Source: Clostridia bacterium (lineage in GTDB: Bacteria > Bacillota > Clostridia > Lachnospirales > Lachnospiraceae). From it: DNA of 64,000 nt. Below the pieces are notes generated by a model that worked only from the letters and a program-made list of their open reading frames with translations, did no database searches and was not told where the DNA came from. This document shows positions 45,308 through 54,417 of the stretch, one piece after another. Position numbers and translations under genes: made by a program. How positions within the stretch are numbered: the first letter of the stretch is position 1; each line of letters begins with the position of its first letter. Location: NCBI GenBank assembly GCA_910576325.1, contig CAJTIM010000019.1:1-64000 (forward strand), written 5' to 3'.

Positions 45308-46231
45308 TTACAGGGATTTCGGAAGTAATAAGGTAAATGTAGTCCCCCTATCGGGAGTGCTGTCAACGGTGATTGTTCCTTTGTGAGCAGCTACAAGTTC
45401 TTTTACGATTGATAAGCCTAATCCATTTCCACCAGCAGACCGTGACTGATCGCATTGGTACATTCTTTCAAAAATATGCGGAAGATGATCGGGAGATATT
45501 CCTTTTCCATTATCTGTCATAGTGATTTTGGCTTGCAGATCATTTTCAAAAATATGGAAAGATATTTTGCTTCCTTTACTATGGATAAGGGCATTCTGCA
45601 ACAGATTATTGAGGATGCGGCTATAAGCGTTTGCATCTATACGCATAAGATACTCTGTTTCTGGTATATCAAACACATAGTCAAAATTGCTGTTTTCTAA
45701 AACAGAAATCCAGTCAACGATAATATTCCGTGATAACTCGTTTAGGTCTAAAACTTCAAAATGAAAAATCTGTTCCCCGGAGTCCAGTTTTACCCATTCA
45801 AAAAGATTTTCCACAAAATGCTTTAGATAATCCGCTTTTTCAAATGCGACATGAACATATTCGTCTTTTTCTTCTCCTGCAACGATCTTACATTCTATTG
45901 CTTCCAAATAACCAACCAAAGAAGCAAGGGGAGTTTTTACATCATGGGAAATACTTGTCATTAACCGTTTATATGCCTGTTCAGATTGTTTTTGCTTGAT
46001 AAGCTGCGTTTGGCTGTTCATTGCAATATCGTTTATACCATAGCAGATTTTTCTTGTCATATCGTTCTTTTTAGTCAGCATACGGCGGTTTAAGTTCCCA
46101 GATTTTATATCTTCAAGGGCTTCTTCGATAATAGATAGTTGTCCCCGTACACGCCTAAGTTTTGTGACAAGAAACAAGATAAATAAAAGTGCGATACAAA
46201 ACGCAATCAATAAAAACAGATTAACATTCAT
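45308..46231 (-). CDS. Sensor histidine kinase of the immunity cassette
   Basis: This protein of about 307 residues has one N-terminal helix (LFLLIAFCIALLFILFLV), a HAMP-like linker, an H-box (SHDVKTPLASLVGYLEAI) and a HATPase domain (NNLLQNALIHSK, DNGKGISPDHLPHIFERM, GLGLSIVKELV). With only one short membrane segment and almost no extracellular part, it probably senses through the transporter or at the membrane. The ATG at 46231 follows GGGAGGCATAAA, 1 nt after the regulator stop. Confidence 0.9.
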   Translation of the reverse strand: MNVNLFLLIAFCIALLFILFLVTKLRRVRGQLSIIEEALEDIKSGNLNRRMLTKKNDMTRKICYGINDIAMNSQTQLIKQKQSEQAYKRLMTSISHDVKTPLASLVGYLEAIECKIVAGEEKDEYVHVAFEKADYLKHFVENLFEWVKLDSGEQIFHFEVLDLNELSRNIIVDWISVLENSNFDYVFDIPETEYLMRIDANAYSRILNNLLQNALIHSKGSKISFHIFENDLQAKITMTDNGKGISPDHLPHIFERMYQCDQSRSAGGNGLGLSIVKELVAAHKGTITVDSTPDRGTTFTLLLPKSL

Positions 46232-46232
46232 T

Positions 46233-46934
46233 TTATGCCTCCCTGTTAAAACGATAACCAACGCCGCGGACGGTTAAAATATAAAAAGGGTGTTCCGGGT
46301 CTGGTTCAATTTTTTTTCGTAATTTGCTGATAAAAGACATGATATTGCTATCATCAAAAGCATATTCTTCCTCCCATACATGGGTATAAATCTGCTTTTT
46401 CGTAAATACCTTCCCTTTGTTTGCCGCAAGAAAAGAGAGCAGATCAAATTCTTTTCCTGTAAGTTCCACTTGTACGTCGTTCCTAAAAACAAGACGATTC
46501 AGATTATCAATCGTCATTCCCTGAAACACCATACAATCCGTTTCGGTGCCGGAAATTGGATTGAGCAGGGTATAACGCCGGATAAGGGAATTGACCCGCG
46601 CCATAAGCTCGTTAATGCTAAATGGCTTTGTCAGATAATCGTCTGCCCCCATTCGCAAGCCGGACACTTTATCTTCTTCATCGCTTTTTGCAGTGAGCAT
46701 AAGAACGGGGACATTGCTTGTCTGCCGTACTTGCTGCAATACCTGAAAGCCGTCTAAATCGGGCATCATGATATCAAGAATGATAAGTGAACAGGTATCT
46801 TTGTTTTCTGCCAAGATATGCAAGCCTTCTATACCGCCGCCTGCGACAATTGCAGCAAGGTTTTCCTGCTCTACGCATTTTTTCATAAGTGCGCAAAGCT
46901 CTTTATCATCATCAATAATCAAAACTTTATTCAT
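46233..46934 (-). CDS. OmpR-type response regulator of the immunity cassette
   Basis: This 233-residue protein has a receiver (VLIIDDDKELCALM, phospho-Asp in LIILDIMMPDLDG, Lys in YLTKPFSINEL) and a winged-helix effector (ELTGKEFDLLSFLAANKGKV, ending LTVRGVGYRFNREA). It overlaps the small HTH gene by 8 nt and precedes the kinase. It probably activates the LanFEG operon when the peptide is present. Confidence 0.93.
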   Translation of the reverse strand: MNKVLIIDDDKELCALMKKCVEQENLAAIVAGGGIEGLHILAENKDTCSLIILDIMMPDLDGFQVLQQVRQTSNVPVLMLTAKSDEEDKVSGLRMGADDYLTKPFSINELMARVNSLIRRYTLLNPISGTETDCMVFQGMTIDNLNRLVFRNDVQVELTGKEFDLLSFLAANKGKVFTKKQIYTHVWEEEYAFDDSNIMSFISKLRKKIEPDPEHPFYILTVRGVGYRFNREA

Positions 46935-47118
46935 GTTTTTTCTTCCTTTCTGCTTTCAACCGGGCATCTGTTGGTTTTTCTGCGTCTTTTGGTATCAGCC
47001 ATAGCCGACTAAATTTTGCTACACCCGGTATGCGGTTTTCCTCACATAGCTTTTGCACCCGTCTTTCTGAAATGCCCCATTTTTGTGCCGCTTCCGGGGC
47101 AGAAATATACTCTAACAT
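46927..47118 (-). CDS. Small helix-turn-helix (excisionase-like) protein
   Basis: This 63-residue protein (MLEYISAPEAAQKWGISERR, then VQKLCEENRIPGVAKFSRLW) has the MerR/excisionase-type winged HTH and a basic tail. It overlaps the response regulator start by 8 nt and is first in the operon, 40 nt from the promoter. It may regulate the operon by binding the promoter-spacer palindrome. An excisionase role is less likely without an integrase. Confidence 0.75.
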   Translation of the reverse strand: MLEYISAPEAAQKWGISERRVQKLCEENRIPGVAKFSRLWLIPKDAEKPTDARLKAERKKKHE

Positions 47119-47157
47119 TTTCAGTCTCTCTCGCTTTCTATAAGTTTTATCACCATA

Positions 47158-47186
47158 ATTATATACGGTTAACCGAATAAATTCAA
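47158..47186 (-). promoter_or_regulatory. Promoter with palindromic spacer for the immunity operon
   Basis: On the minus strand TTGAAT (47186-47181), a 17-nt spacer and TATAAT (47163-47158) form a strong promoter 40 nt upstream of the small HTH gene. The spacer contains CGGTTAACCG, a perfect 10-bp palindrome in the position used by MerR-type or repressing regulators. Confidence 0.75.
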
Positions 47187-47250
47187 GAAATTAAATAATA
47201 CTTGGTATTTCCCAAACTTCTTCACAAGGCACAAATGATGGGGGATTTTT

Positions 47251-47955
47251 ATGGAATCTTTAAAAAATTATATTTATATGGATATGGTCGGAATAGATAG
47301 CTTGTTATCTCAAATTACATCAGAACTAGTAGAAACAAGCCATATTCAGACAACAAGTAGAAAAGCCGGCAATGCAAATGGAAGCATTGGGTTTTCGGAA
47401 GTTGTCAAAAAAATATTTAAGGCAGATGTAAGTGTTTCTGGTGAAATGGAATCTGTACAAACAATTGATAAAACCACAACACAACCTTATGAAGCAAAAA
47501 TACAGCAGATTATTCAGTATGTCGAAAAGTGCGAAGTAGTATTGAAAAATAGGGCAGAAATACATAAAAACTATCAAGAGGATAAACAAAACTTTGTGTT
47601 ACTTACAATGCCTTTTGATACAGATTTCTATCATAACGATTGGTTTAAAACAGTAGATTTAGCAAATCAATGTGGATATATTCCATTCTATAAAGGTGGA
47701 GATGCCACTAATAAATTTAAAGATACATATCAGTATGATGATTCTTATTATAAGACAATGGCTTTGAAAAAAATCAAGTTAACCATGAACCTAAGTATAA
47801 AGAAAATGGAACCCTTAGGTGGTTTCTCATCTCATTTGGCAACTTTATTTAGAGTAACAAAAGGAACAAATATTCGTTTGGGAGTATTTGGTCATGTATA
47901 TAAATTAACGGAATCCGTTTATCAAATAAAACCTTATGCTGTATGGAGAGGTTGA
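47251..47955 (+). CDS. DUF6414-like hypothetical protein
   Basis: This 234-residue soluble protein reads on the plus strand, divergent from the immunity operon. It starts MESLKNYIYMDMVGIDSLLS, a YIYxD...SLLSQI opening that resembles the DUF6414 family. A Ser/Gly-rich region follows (about 40-65), then a mixed alpha/beta C-terminal half ending VYQIKPYAVWRG. The function is unknown; such genes occur on mobile elements. GGGGGA precedes the ATG. It is AT-rich like the element. Confidence 0.6.
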   Translation: MESLKNYIYMDMVGIDSLLSQITSELVETSHIQTTSRKAGNANGSIGFSEVVKKIFKADVSVSGEMESVQTIDKTTTQPYEAKIQQIIQYVEKCEVVLKNRAEIHKNYQEDKQNFVLLTMPFDTDFYHNDWFKTVDLANQCGYIPFYKGGDATNKFKDTYQYDDSYYKTMALKKIKLTMNLSIKKMEPLGGFSSHLATLFRVTKGTNIRLGVFGHVYKLTESVYQIKPYAVWRG

Positions 47956-48744
47956 TATTTGTGGCTTTATTCTTGCTATGCTCAGAGCAATAAATAATGT
48001 GTAATAATTGCTGATTACCGACGAGACGTTAAAAGCATGGCACATAAGTACTGCTTGATATTGCGAATTGTGACCAGATTCTCCAACATACAGTCTAATA
48101 CAAAACTGATATACTTTATCCGGCAAATTATAAATACGTTTTGTATATTTTACCTTTCCATTCTGGTGGCTTTACTGTTTCTTAGCCAAAGAGACGGGGA
48201 AAAAGATAGGAAGGGAAAGGAATAGATATTTTGTAAATCAGTATTTAGTATATCTTTATTTAATTGCATTGGATTTTCCGACGTCGGATAATCCGGTATC
48301 GGAAAATCCAATATCGGGTTATCCGGTGTCGGGTTCCAAATATCGAGCAATATCGGTTGAGGTTCTTTTGGAAAACAGCCATAGCTTCAGCACTCCTTTT
48401 GCTGTGGGTATGTTACGCAATAGAATGCCATTTTGGCGGGGATAGGCATAAATCCTTATCTCCGGCAGAAACACACCCGCAAAACCGCTTGTAGCAAGTC
48501 TCTTTTTGCTTCTATCGCGTAACATGAGGGTATATAAAGCGGCGTTCCCGTTTTCCCTGTTATGGGATAGAGAAACGCCGTGTCTGTGTCGTATTCAGTT
48601 TTCATTTATTCTTTCAATGTCGTACTGATATTGGAGTTTGCAGGATTCCGGGCGGCATATCAAGGCTCTTTCCCTTAAAAGTAGTAAATTGGTAGTAAAT
48701 TCAACTTGAAATCCTGCTTGTATGCCCGTAAATCAAGGCTTTTT
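47956..48744. other. Element right end without intact genes
   Basis: No convincing gene is visible. A minus-strand stretch (48350-48150) reads WNPTPDNPILDFPIPDYP, a repeat-like Pro/Asp segment encoded by repeated TATCCGG/TATCGG units, possibly the remnant of a replication-protein linker. GTTACGCAATAGAA (48412) is inverted as TTCTATCGCGTAAC (48508). A hairpin CGGCGTTCC/GAAACGCCG lies at about 48540-48582. Direct GTAGTAAATT repeats lie at 48681-48700, before the 20-bp terminal inverted repeat. Confidence 0.5.
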
Positions 48745-48802
48745 TGAGATAATCAACCATTTTAATATAAAAAAGAGAGTCATTTAAAGCCTAATATCCA
48801 TC

Positions 48803-49411
48803 CTAACACTTCTCCAAATCCTCCACCCGTGTACACACCTGCTGAAGAAGCGGCGTGCTGTGGCTCACAGCCAGAAGTCCGATGCCCCGCTCCTCTACCT
48901 CCCGGACAAGAAAGCTCCAGATCTGGCTCTGCGTAATAAGGTCCAGCATAGTACTGATCTCATCCGCCAATATAAACTGCGTCCGCTCTCCCAAAGCCCT
49001 TGCAATGCAGAATCTTTGAAGCTCGCCGCCGGACAGCTCCGCCGGATAACGGTTCAGCCAGTCCGGTTCGATGCCAAGTCCCTCCACGATACGCTGCTTT
49101 GGGTGATCGCCATCCGCCAAAACATCTTTCATCCGAAGCCGGGGATTCACCACCTGCTCCGGATGCTGCCAGATCATCTGCACCGGACAATAATCCTTAT
49201 ATACGGACAATGGGCGCCCGTCTAAAAGAACCTCACCCTCATCCGGTTTCTCATAGCCGGCCAGAATCTTGCAAAAGGTCGTCTTTCCAAAACCGCTGGG
49301 AGCGATCAGACCAACCCGCTCCTCCTGGGTCAGCTTTAAACTGAAATCATCTAAAATCTGCCTGCTGTCCGTTCCGTAGCGGAAGGAAATATGCTTTGCT
49401 TCCAATATCAT
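48803..49411 (-). CDS. Peptide/nickel-type ABC importer ATPase (DppF-like)
   Basis: This 202-residue ATPase has Walker A APSGFGKTTFCKILAG, signature AELSGGELQRFCIARALG and Walker B FILADEISTMLD. It is shorter than usual DppF/OppF proteins and lacks the C-terminal zinc/substrate-type extension. The start at 49411 is 9 nt after the sister ATPase stop and follows AATAGGAGGCAGAC. With the other genes it forms a B-C-D-F importer operon; its binding protein is broken (see 52518). Confidence 0.88.
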   Translation of the reverse strand: MILEAKHISFRYGTDSRQILDDFSLKLTQEERVGLIAPSGFGKTTFCKILAGYEKPDEGEVLLDGRPLSVYKDYCPVQMIWQHPEQVVNPRLRMKDVLADGDHPKQRIVEGLGIEPDWLNRYPAELSGGELQRFCIARALGERTQFILADEISTMLDLITQSQIWSFLVREVEERGIGLLAVSHSTPLLQQVCTRVEDLEKC

Positions 49412-49420
49412 GTCTGCCTC

Positions 49421-50350
49421 CTATTCCGCGCTTATGCACCGTACCTTCCCGCCCCGGACCTCCCGGTAGGGAATCTCCCTTTCGCATGCCTCGCAAAAAT
49501 ACTCGCACCTCGGCCCAAAAGGGCACCCCTTGGGCAGCTCCTTCACATAGGGCTGTGTCCCGCTGATAAACTGAAATCCATTCTGGGGCAATGCCCTCCA
49601 AAGCGCTTTGGAATAGGGATGCCGCAAGGTTTCCTCTCTGGCAAAATCCTTCACATCCGCATCCTCCACCGTAGTCCCGGCATAGAACACTGCCACTCGA
49701 TCCGCCACTTCCAAAGCCTGTTCCAGATCATGGGTAATCAGCAGCACTCCGGCCCCTTGATCCGCCAGCTCCCGAAAATGGCTCATCACCCGCCGCACCA
49801 TTTTCATATGAAGGCCCGGCGTCGGCTCGTCGGCTATCACCAGGCGGGGATTTCCCATCATAGCCGTGGAAACAAGTACACGCCGATTCATTCCCCCGGA
49901 CAACTCAAAGGGATAAAGCTCCTGAACCTCCTGTTTCAGATGATATCCTTCAAAAATCCTATCCAGCTTCCTCTTTGATTCCGAATCATTTTTCCCCTTG
50001 CGGATCTGAGGTCCGATTTTCATCAGGGGGTCCAGAAATGCCACGCTCTGAGGCACCAGAACAATCTCATTTCCCCGAAGCTCCTCCTTCCGCTTTTGGG
50101 TCAGTTCCTCCCCGTCATACAAAATGGTTCCGCCAAGAACGCTGTTGTAAGGAAGAATCCCCAGGACTGCGTGAGCCAGCAGACTTTTTCCGGAGCCGCT
50201 GGACCCTACCACCGCCACCATCTCACCTTCATGGATCGTCACATTGAGATCCCGAATCACATCCAGATCCGTCCGCCCAAATCCCTTGTCATACTGCTGA
50301 AAAGAAACGGACAGGTTTTGTATTTCCAATATTATTTTTTTCTCATCCAT
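49421..50350 (-). CDS. Peptide/nickel-type ABC importer ATPase (DppD-like)
   Basis: This protein of about 309 residues has Walker A GSSGSGKSLLAHAVLG, signature ELSGGMNRRVLVSTAM and Walker B LVIADEPTPGL. It keeps the C-terminal Opp/Dpp extension with four Cys (CPFGPRCEYFCEACE), which binds an iron-sulfur or zinc site in the family. The ATG at 50350 follows GGGAGGTCATAGG; 50368 is less likely. It works with the DppF-like ATPase downstream. Confidence 0.9.
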   Translation of the reverse strand: MDEKKIILEIQNLSVSFQQYDKGFGRTDLDVIRDLNVTIHEGEMVAVVGSSGSGKSLLAHAVLGILPYNSVLGGTILYDGEELTQKRKEELRGNEIVLVPQSVAFLDPLMKIGPQIRKGKNDSESKRKLDRIFEGYHLKQEVQELYPFELSGGMNRRVLVSTAMMGNPRLVIADEPTPGLHMKMVRRVMSHFRELADQGAGVLLITHDLEQALEVADRVAVFYAGTTVEDADVKDFAREETLRHPYSKALWRALPQNGFQFISGTQPYVKELPKGCPFGPRCEYFCEACEREIPYREVRGGKVRCISAE

Positions 50351-50382
50351 CCTATGACCTCCCGCCATTCCGTTCCCGCTGT

Positions 50383-51207
50383 TTACACATGCGCGCTCCC
50401 CGGATCTAAAAGCTTCCGAAGGCTCTCCCCTGCCACATCAAAAAGCATCACTGTCAGCACCAGCAGCAAACCGGGAAACAGCGCCAGCCACCATTTTCCC
50501 ATAGCCAGATACCGCATACTCTCCGAAAGAATCACCCCGATAGCCGGCTGCTCCGGGGACAGGCCGAAGCCCAGAAAGGTGATGCTCGCCTCATGCAGTA
50601 TGGCATGGGGAAACAGCAGGATCAAGCCCACCAAAAACTGCGGAAACAAATGGGGAACCATATGCTTCCAGGCAATCTGCCAGGAGCTAAGACCAAGCTT
50701 TTTTGCCACCTTAATATAAGGCGCCTCCTTAAGCTGCAGAACCTCCCCCCGAATCAGCCTGGCAAGAGAGGTCCAGTGAGTCAGCGACACTCCGATGACT
50801 ACGCCCCGGAAGCCCTTGCCGCAGGCATAGGAAATAAGTATCAGCAGCAGGATATGGGGAATCCCCATAACCAAATCAATCACCCAGGTTACCGCGGAAT
50901 CCACCGCCCGCCCCATTGTCGCCGAAACAATGCCGAGAAGCAAAGCCAAAAGCGCGCTCACCCCCGCAGCCAGAAGTCCGATACGGATGCTCATGGACAG
51001 CCCCGTAAGGGTACGCACAAACATATCCCGGCCCATCCAGTCTGTCCCAAAGACATATTCCCCGCAGGGAGCCAAATCCTTCCTTGTAAAATCCGTCGCC
51101 ATAGCCTCCTTGGCAAACACCTGTCCCGCAGCGGTAATCAGCGCCAGAAAAAGCACTGCCATGCCAAATAAAAGAACTGTTTTCTGCCTTCCATTCATAC
51201 TTCTCAC
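50383..51207 (-). CDS. ABC importer permease (DppC-like)
   Basis: This 274-residue permease has five to six helices and the family start (KTVLLFGMAVLFLALITAAG), FGTDWMGRDMFVRTL, and the EAA loop EAPYIKVAKKLGLSSWQIAWKHMVP. It overlaps the DppB-like gene by 4 nt. It carries the imported peptide, nickel or related substrate across the membrane. Confidence 0.92.
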   Translation of the reverse strand: MRSMNGRQKTVLLFGMAVLFLALITAAGQVFAKEAMATDFTRKDLAPCGEYVFGTDWMGRDMFVRTLTGLSMSIRIGLLAAGVSALLALLLGIVSATMGRAVDSAVTWVIDLVMGIPHILLLILISYACGKGFRGVVIGVSLTHWTSLARLIRGEVLQLKEAPYIKVAKKLGLSSWQIAWKHMVPHLFPQFLVGLILLFPHAILHEASITFLGFGLSPEQPAIGVILSESMRYLAMGKWWLALFPGLLLVLTVMLFDVAGESLRKLLDPGSAHV

Positions 51208-52196
51208 AGTCCGGCACCTCCCTTGCGTATGCGGGGATCTACGATTCCATACAAAATATTTGCGATGAGATTCCCGCCGAATACAATTGCCGCACTGATC
51301 ACCGTTATCCCAAGTAGCAGAGGCACGTCGCTTCCGATTCCCGCCGTCACGGCAGCCTGTCCAAGTCCCGGATAGGAAAAAATCTCCTCCACCAGAACAG
51401 AGCCGCCGAAAATCTCGCTGATAGACGCAAACTGCAAGGTCAGCGCCGGGAGAATGACATTGCGAAAGCCATGATTCTTAAAAATACTCCATCCGCTTTC
51501 CCCTCTTGCCCGGGCAAAAAGCACGTAATCACTCTCCATAATATCAATCATTTTTTCCCTGGTGTGCAGGGCAATATTGGAAATGCCCGTAATGCTTAAG
51601 GTAAGCGCCGGAAGGACGGCATGGCGAATCCGATCCGCAAAGGTCACACCCGCAGCCTCCATTCCAATCGGAACACTGAGTCCCACAGGCAGCGCCTTCA
51701 GCCACACCGCAAATACCATCAGAAGCACCAGGGCCAGCCAGAAGGCGGGCGTACTGGCAATTACCAGAGAATAGCCCTTGACGACCTTATCCACCCAGGT
51801 TCCCCGCTTCATCCCGGCCAAAGCCCCAAGACAAAAACCAACCACACCGGAAATCACCCAGGCAATGGCCAGAAGCCAGATGGAATTGGCGAATTTCACG
51901 GCAATCACTTCCGACACCGGCCTGCGGTACAACAGAGAAAGCCCCATATCGCCCCGAAAGAAATCCGAAGCCCAGGCCAAAAACCGCTCTGCGGCCGGCT
52001 GCCCTACGCCCCAATACTCATTCAGCTTTGCAATCTGCTCCTGGCTCATGCTTCCCAGCGCCGCCTGGCCGATATTGGCCTGCAGGGGATCTACCGGGGA
52101 TAAGGACACCAGGAAAAATGCGGCAATGCTGACGCATACCAGCAGTAACATCATGCGGACTGCCTGTTTCGTTAAAAATAATAAATGTTGCTTCAC
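51204..52196 (-). CDS. ABC importer permease (DppB-like)
   Basis: This 330-residue permease starts with GTG at 52196 after GAGGTGACCGA. It shows the DppB/OppB pattern: N-terminal helix, DPLQANIGQAAL motif, RRPVSEVIAVKFANSIWLL, and EAA loop VLFARARGESGWSIFKNHGF. It is first of the B-C-D-F series, downstream of the disrupted binding-protein gene. A family-1 repeat ends directly at its ribosome-binding site. Confidence 0.92.
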   Translation of the reverse strand: MKQHLLFLTKQAVRMMLLLVCVSIAAFFLVSLSPVDPLQANIGQAALGSMSQEQIAKLNEYWGVGQPAAERFLAWASDFFRGDMGLSLLYRRPVSEVIAVKFANSIWLLAIAWVISGVVGFCLGALAGMKRGTWVDKVVKGYSLVIASTPAFWLALVLLMVFAVWLKALPVGLSVPIGMEAAGVTFADRIRHAVLPALTLSITGISNIALHTREKMIDIMESDYVLFARARGESGWSIFKNHGFRNVILPALTLQFASISEIFGGSVLVEEIFSYPGLGQAAVTAGIGSDVPLLLGITVISAAIVFGGNLIANILYGIVDPRIRKGGAGL

Positions 52197-52209
52197 TCGG
52201 TCACCTCTA

Positions 52210-52345
52210 TTCCAGTACCGTAATTCCCATATGATACATCTTACACAGAAGTATTTCCGGCCACAAAGCCATGTGTCCGTAAATCCTTCTATGCATCATA
52301 TGGGTATTACTGTTTTCCAGTACCGTAATTCCCATATGATACATC
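52210..52345. repeat. Family-1 palindromic repeat (dppB-like leader)
   Basis: TTCCAGTACCGTAATTCCC starts at 52210 and again at 52315, a 105-bp period; the second unit is cut after about 30 bp. ATATGATACATC and GATGCATCATAT form the outer stem. The gene-strand end CGGTACTGGAATAGAGG adjoins the permease ribosome-binding site. The remaining gap to 52517 holds no gene. Confidence 0.85.
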
Positions 52346-52517
52346 TTACACTTCTTATAGAATCACATACATGCAAAGGGGAGCCGCCGAAAACAGCTCC
52401 TTCTCTGCATTTTACCACAACGGGCGACATCCGCCAATCCCACAGAAATACGCATTGATAAGATACCCGTAAGGTAAAGTTGGTTATTATAGGTTATTTA
52501 TAATGGGTTTACTTATT

Positions 52518-54159
52518 TTACTGCCATATCCACTGATCCACATTGTTGACAATGGACCATCCATGCCCGTGCGGGTGAAGCTTCTGCTCCGCCACCTTGA
52601 GATTTTCTCTAGACCAGTACAGATGATCGATATTCACAAGCCAGATCCAGGGAATATCTCCCTCCTGAGTAATTCCGGTGGTTCCGTCCCACTGTGCCTT
52701 CTGCCAAAGCTCATAGGAAGTATCAAGATCACCGGCCGCCAAGGCTTCGTCCATATACCGGTCAACCGTCTCATTGGAATAGGGTGAAAAACCGGCCAGT
52801 CCATTTTCCAGAGTATGGTAAATATTGTAAAGCTCCATAGGCGAATGTGCCCCCCAGCCCCACATCAAAGGCTCCGCCTGAGCACGATCATAGGCCGTAT
52901 CCCAGCCCACACCCTCGATAGTCACCTCAATGCCAAGCTCTTTAAGCTGATTCTGCGTATCCGCCGCCAGAGCCTGACGCAGAGAATCGCTGGCCGGATA
53001 CAGCAGATTGAAGGCCGCCCTTATCCCGTTCTTTTCCCGGATACCATCCGCCCCCGGCGTCCACCCTGCATTTTCCAGAATAGTCTTCGCTTCCTCCGGG
53101 TTATATTCTACCTCCGCCGCACTGTTATACCAGGGCATCTTATCGCATACGCTGTAAGCGGGCGTTCCGTAGCCGTTTACCACATTTTCCAGCATTTCCT
53201 GACGATCCATCCAGGCCGATGTTAATTGCACGGCGCACCTGAGAATCCGCGGTGAAATCATTTCCAACAGCATTGCCGCCTTCGTCCGTCCCTGCCGGAA
53301 CTGCCGGAAGGTTAAAGCCTCTGTTGTCCACCGTCTCAAAGGCCAAAAGCTCATAGCCGTCAATGGTCTGATCCGAGTAGGCCGCCGCCGTGTACGCCAG
53401 ATCCACCTGGCCGGCCATTGCCGCCGCAAAAGCCGCGTCCTCCTCCATAAAGACAATCGTAACCTGCTTCATCTTTATTTCCTCTCCATAATAATCCGGA
53501 TTGGCTTCAAAGATAATCTGCTGTCCCTTGTCCCACTGTTTCATCAGATACCGTCCGGAACCGATGGGATGCTCTCCGTAATCGGAACCGTATGCATGCT
53601 CCGGCACGATACCCACAATGGCCATTGTATACGGCCAGATGGAATACGCCTGCGCCATATGAAATTCCACCGTTGTGTCGTCCACCGCCACAGCCTCCGC
53701 AAGCATGGTAAAATCATTCACCGAGCTTGTTTCCTTCACCGTATTATAAGTAAACGCCACATCCGAAGCCGTAAGCGCCTCGCCATCCGTAAACTTTACA
53801 TCATCCCGAATCGTCACGGTCCAAATCATGCCGTCCTCGCTCACCTGCATATCCGTTGCCAGATCGTATCCGATGGAAAGATCGGGATTGGTAACGGTCA
53901 AGGTGCTCTGAATCAACGGTTCATGCACATGCTCTCCGGCTCCCCAGCCGTAAGCCGGGTCAAAGCCTGCCTCCGGCTCCGAGTTCGGCCCCATCGCGAC
54001 AATCACCGAGTCCCCGGCTCCGCCTCCCGAAAGCTCCGCCCCCTGTTCTTCCTGCTGCCGCCCATCCCCCCTGGGGGCTTCCTGTCCGGAACCGCAGGCA
54101 GAAAGAAGGTTTATGCCAAACATCATGGCTATAATAAAAGAAAGTTTTCTTCTTTTCAT
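52518..54159 (-). pseudogene. Frameshifted peptide/nickel-type substrate-binding lipoprotein
   Basis: The N-terminal part (54159 to about 53210) has a lipobox (INLLSACGSG) and typical SBP_bac_5 segments (WTVTIRDDVKFTDGEALTA, HPIGSGRYLMKQWDKGQQI, QVRRAINIGLD). A 4-bp duplication (ATCCATCC at 53205-53212 on the plus strand) shifts the frame right after GLD. The other frame continues DRQEMLENVVNGYGTPAYS to DQWIWQ at 52518. Removing one ATCC restores a single protein of about 545 residues. All else looks intact, so inactivation is recent or the site is phase-variable. Confidence 0.92.
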
Positions 54160-54272
54160 TTCGTGTCATACCTCGCTCTCTGATACATCCTTACATTCAT
54201 TTCGAAATAAAATGCGAATCAACAATTCTGATTATACACATGTGTTAAAACCTTCACAAGCCACCCCGGGGG

Positions 54273-54332
54273 ATATTTTTTCATATTTTTTCATATTTTT
54301 TTCACCTATTTTTTCACCCCTATTTTTTCAAT
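54273..54332. repeat. Tandem TATTTTTTCA repeats
   Basis: Four to five imperfect copies of TATTTTTTCA(CCYC) lie in the gap between the binding-protein pseudogene start and the FtsX gene end. On the minus strand this is an A-rich tract. No gene is present in 54160-54417. Confidence 0.65.
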
Positions 54333-54361
54333 CGCTGTTTTAATATCCAAATATACATCTT

Positions 54362-54408
54362 ACATAAAAAGCGCCCGGGAACAAAAGCCGCATGGCCTCT
54401 GTCCCCGG
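54362..54408 (-). terminator. Terminator of the FtsX-type permease gene
   Basis: On the minus strand CCGGGGACA pairs with TGTTCCCGG around a loop of about 17 nt and is followed by GCGCTTTTTAT, 10 nt after the stop at 54418. Confidence 0.7.
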
Positions 54409-54417
54409 ACTCCTTCT

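Larger units (their letters stand above)
37794..48744. mobile_element. Degenerate conjugative/mobilisable element with lantibiotic immunity
   Basis: AAAAAGCCTTGATTTACGGG at 37794-37813 is matched exactly in inverted orientation at 48725-48744. Between them lie a broken relaxase, mobC, an oriT-like hairpin region, Tn916-type sigma and HTH genes, an XRE regulator, a long palindrome, a lantibiotic-immunity operon and a DUF-type gene. I find no intact integrase, transposase, coupling protein or T4SS gene. Inverted (not direct) ends suggest either an unusual element or partial deletion of a larger ICE. Confidence 0.65.

Noticed and set aside
48319-48525. Short frames at the right end of the mobile element
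   Set aside because: They lack start signals and recognisable domains and overlap inverted repeats; treated as non-coding or relic sequence.
37794-48744. Simple insertion sequence or composite transposon
   Set aside because: No transposase is encoded, and the gene content is that of a conjugative or mobilisable element.
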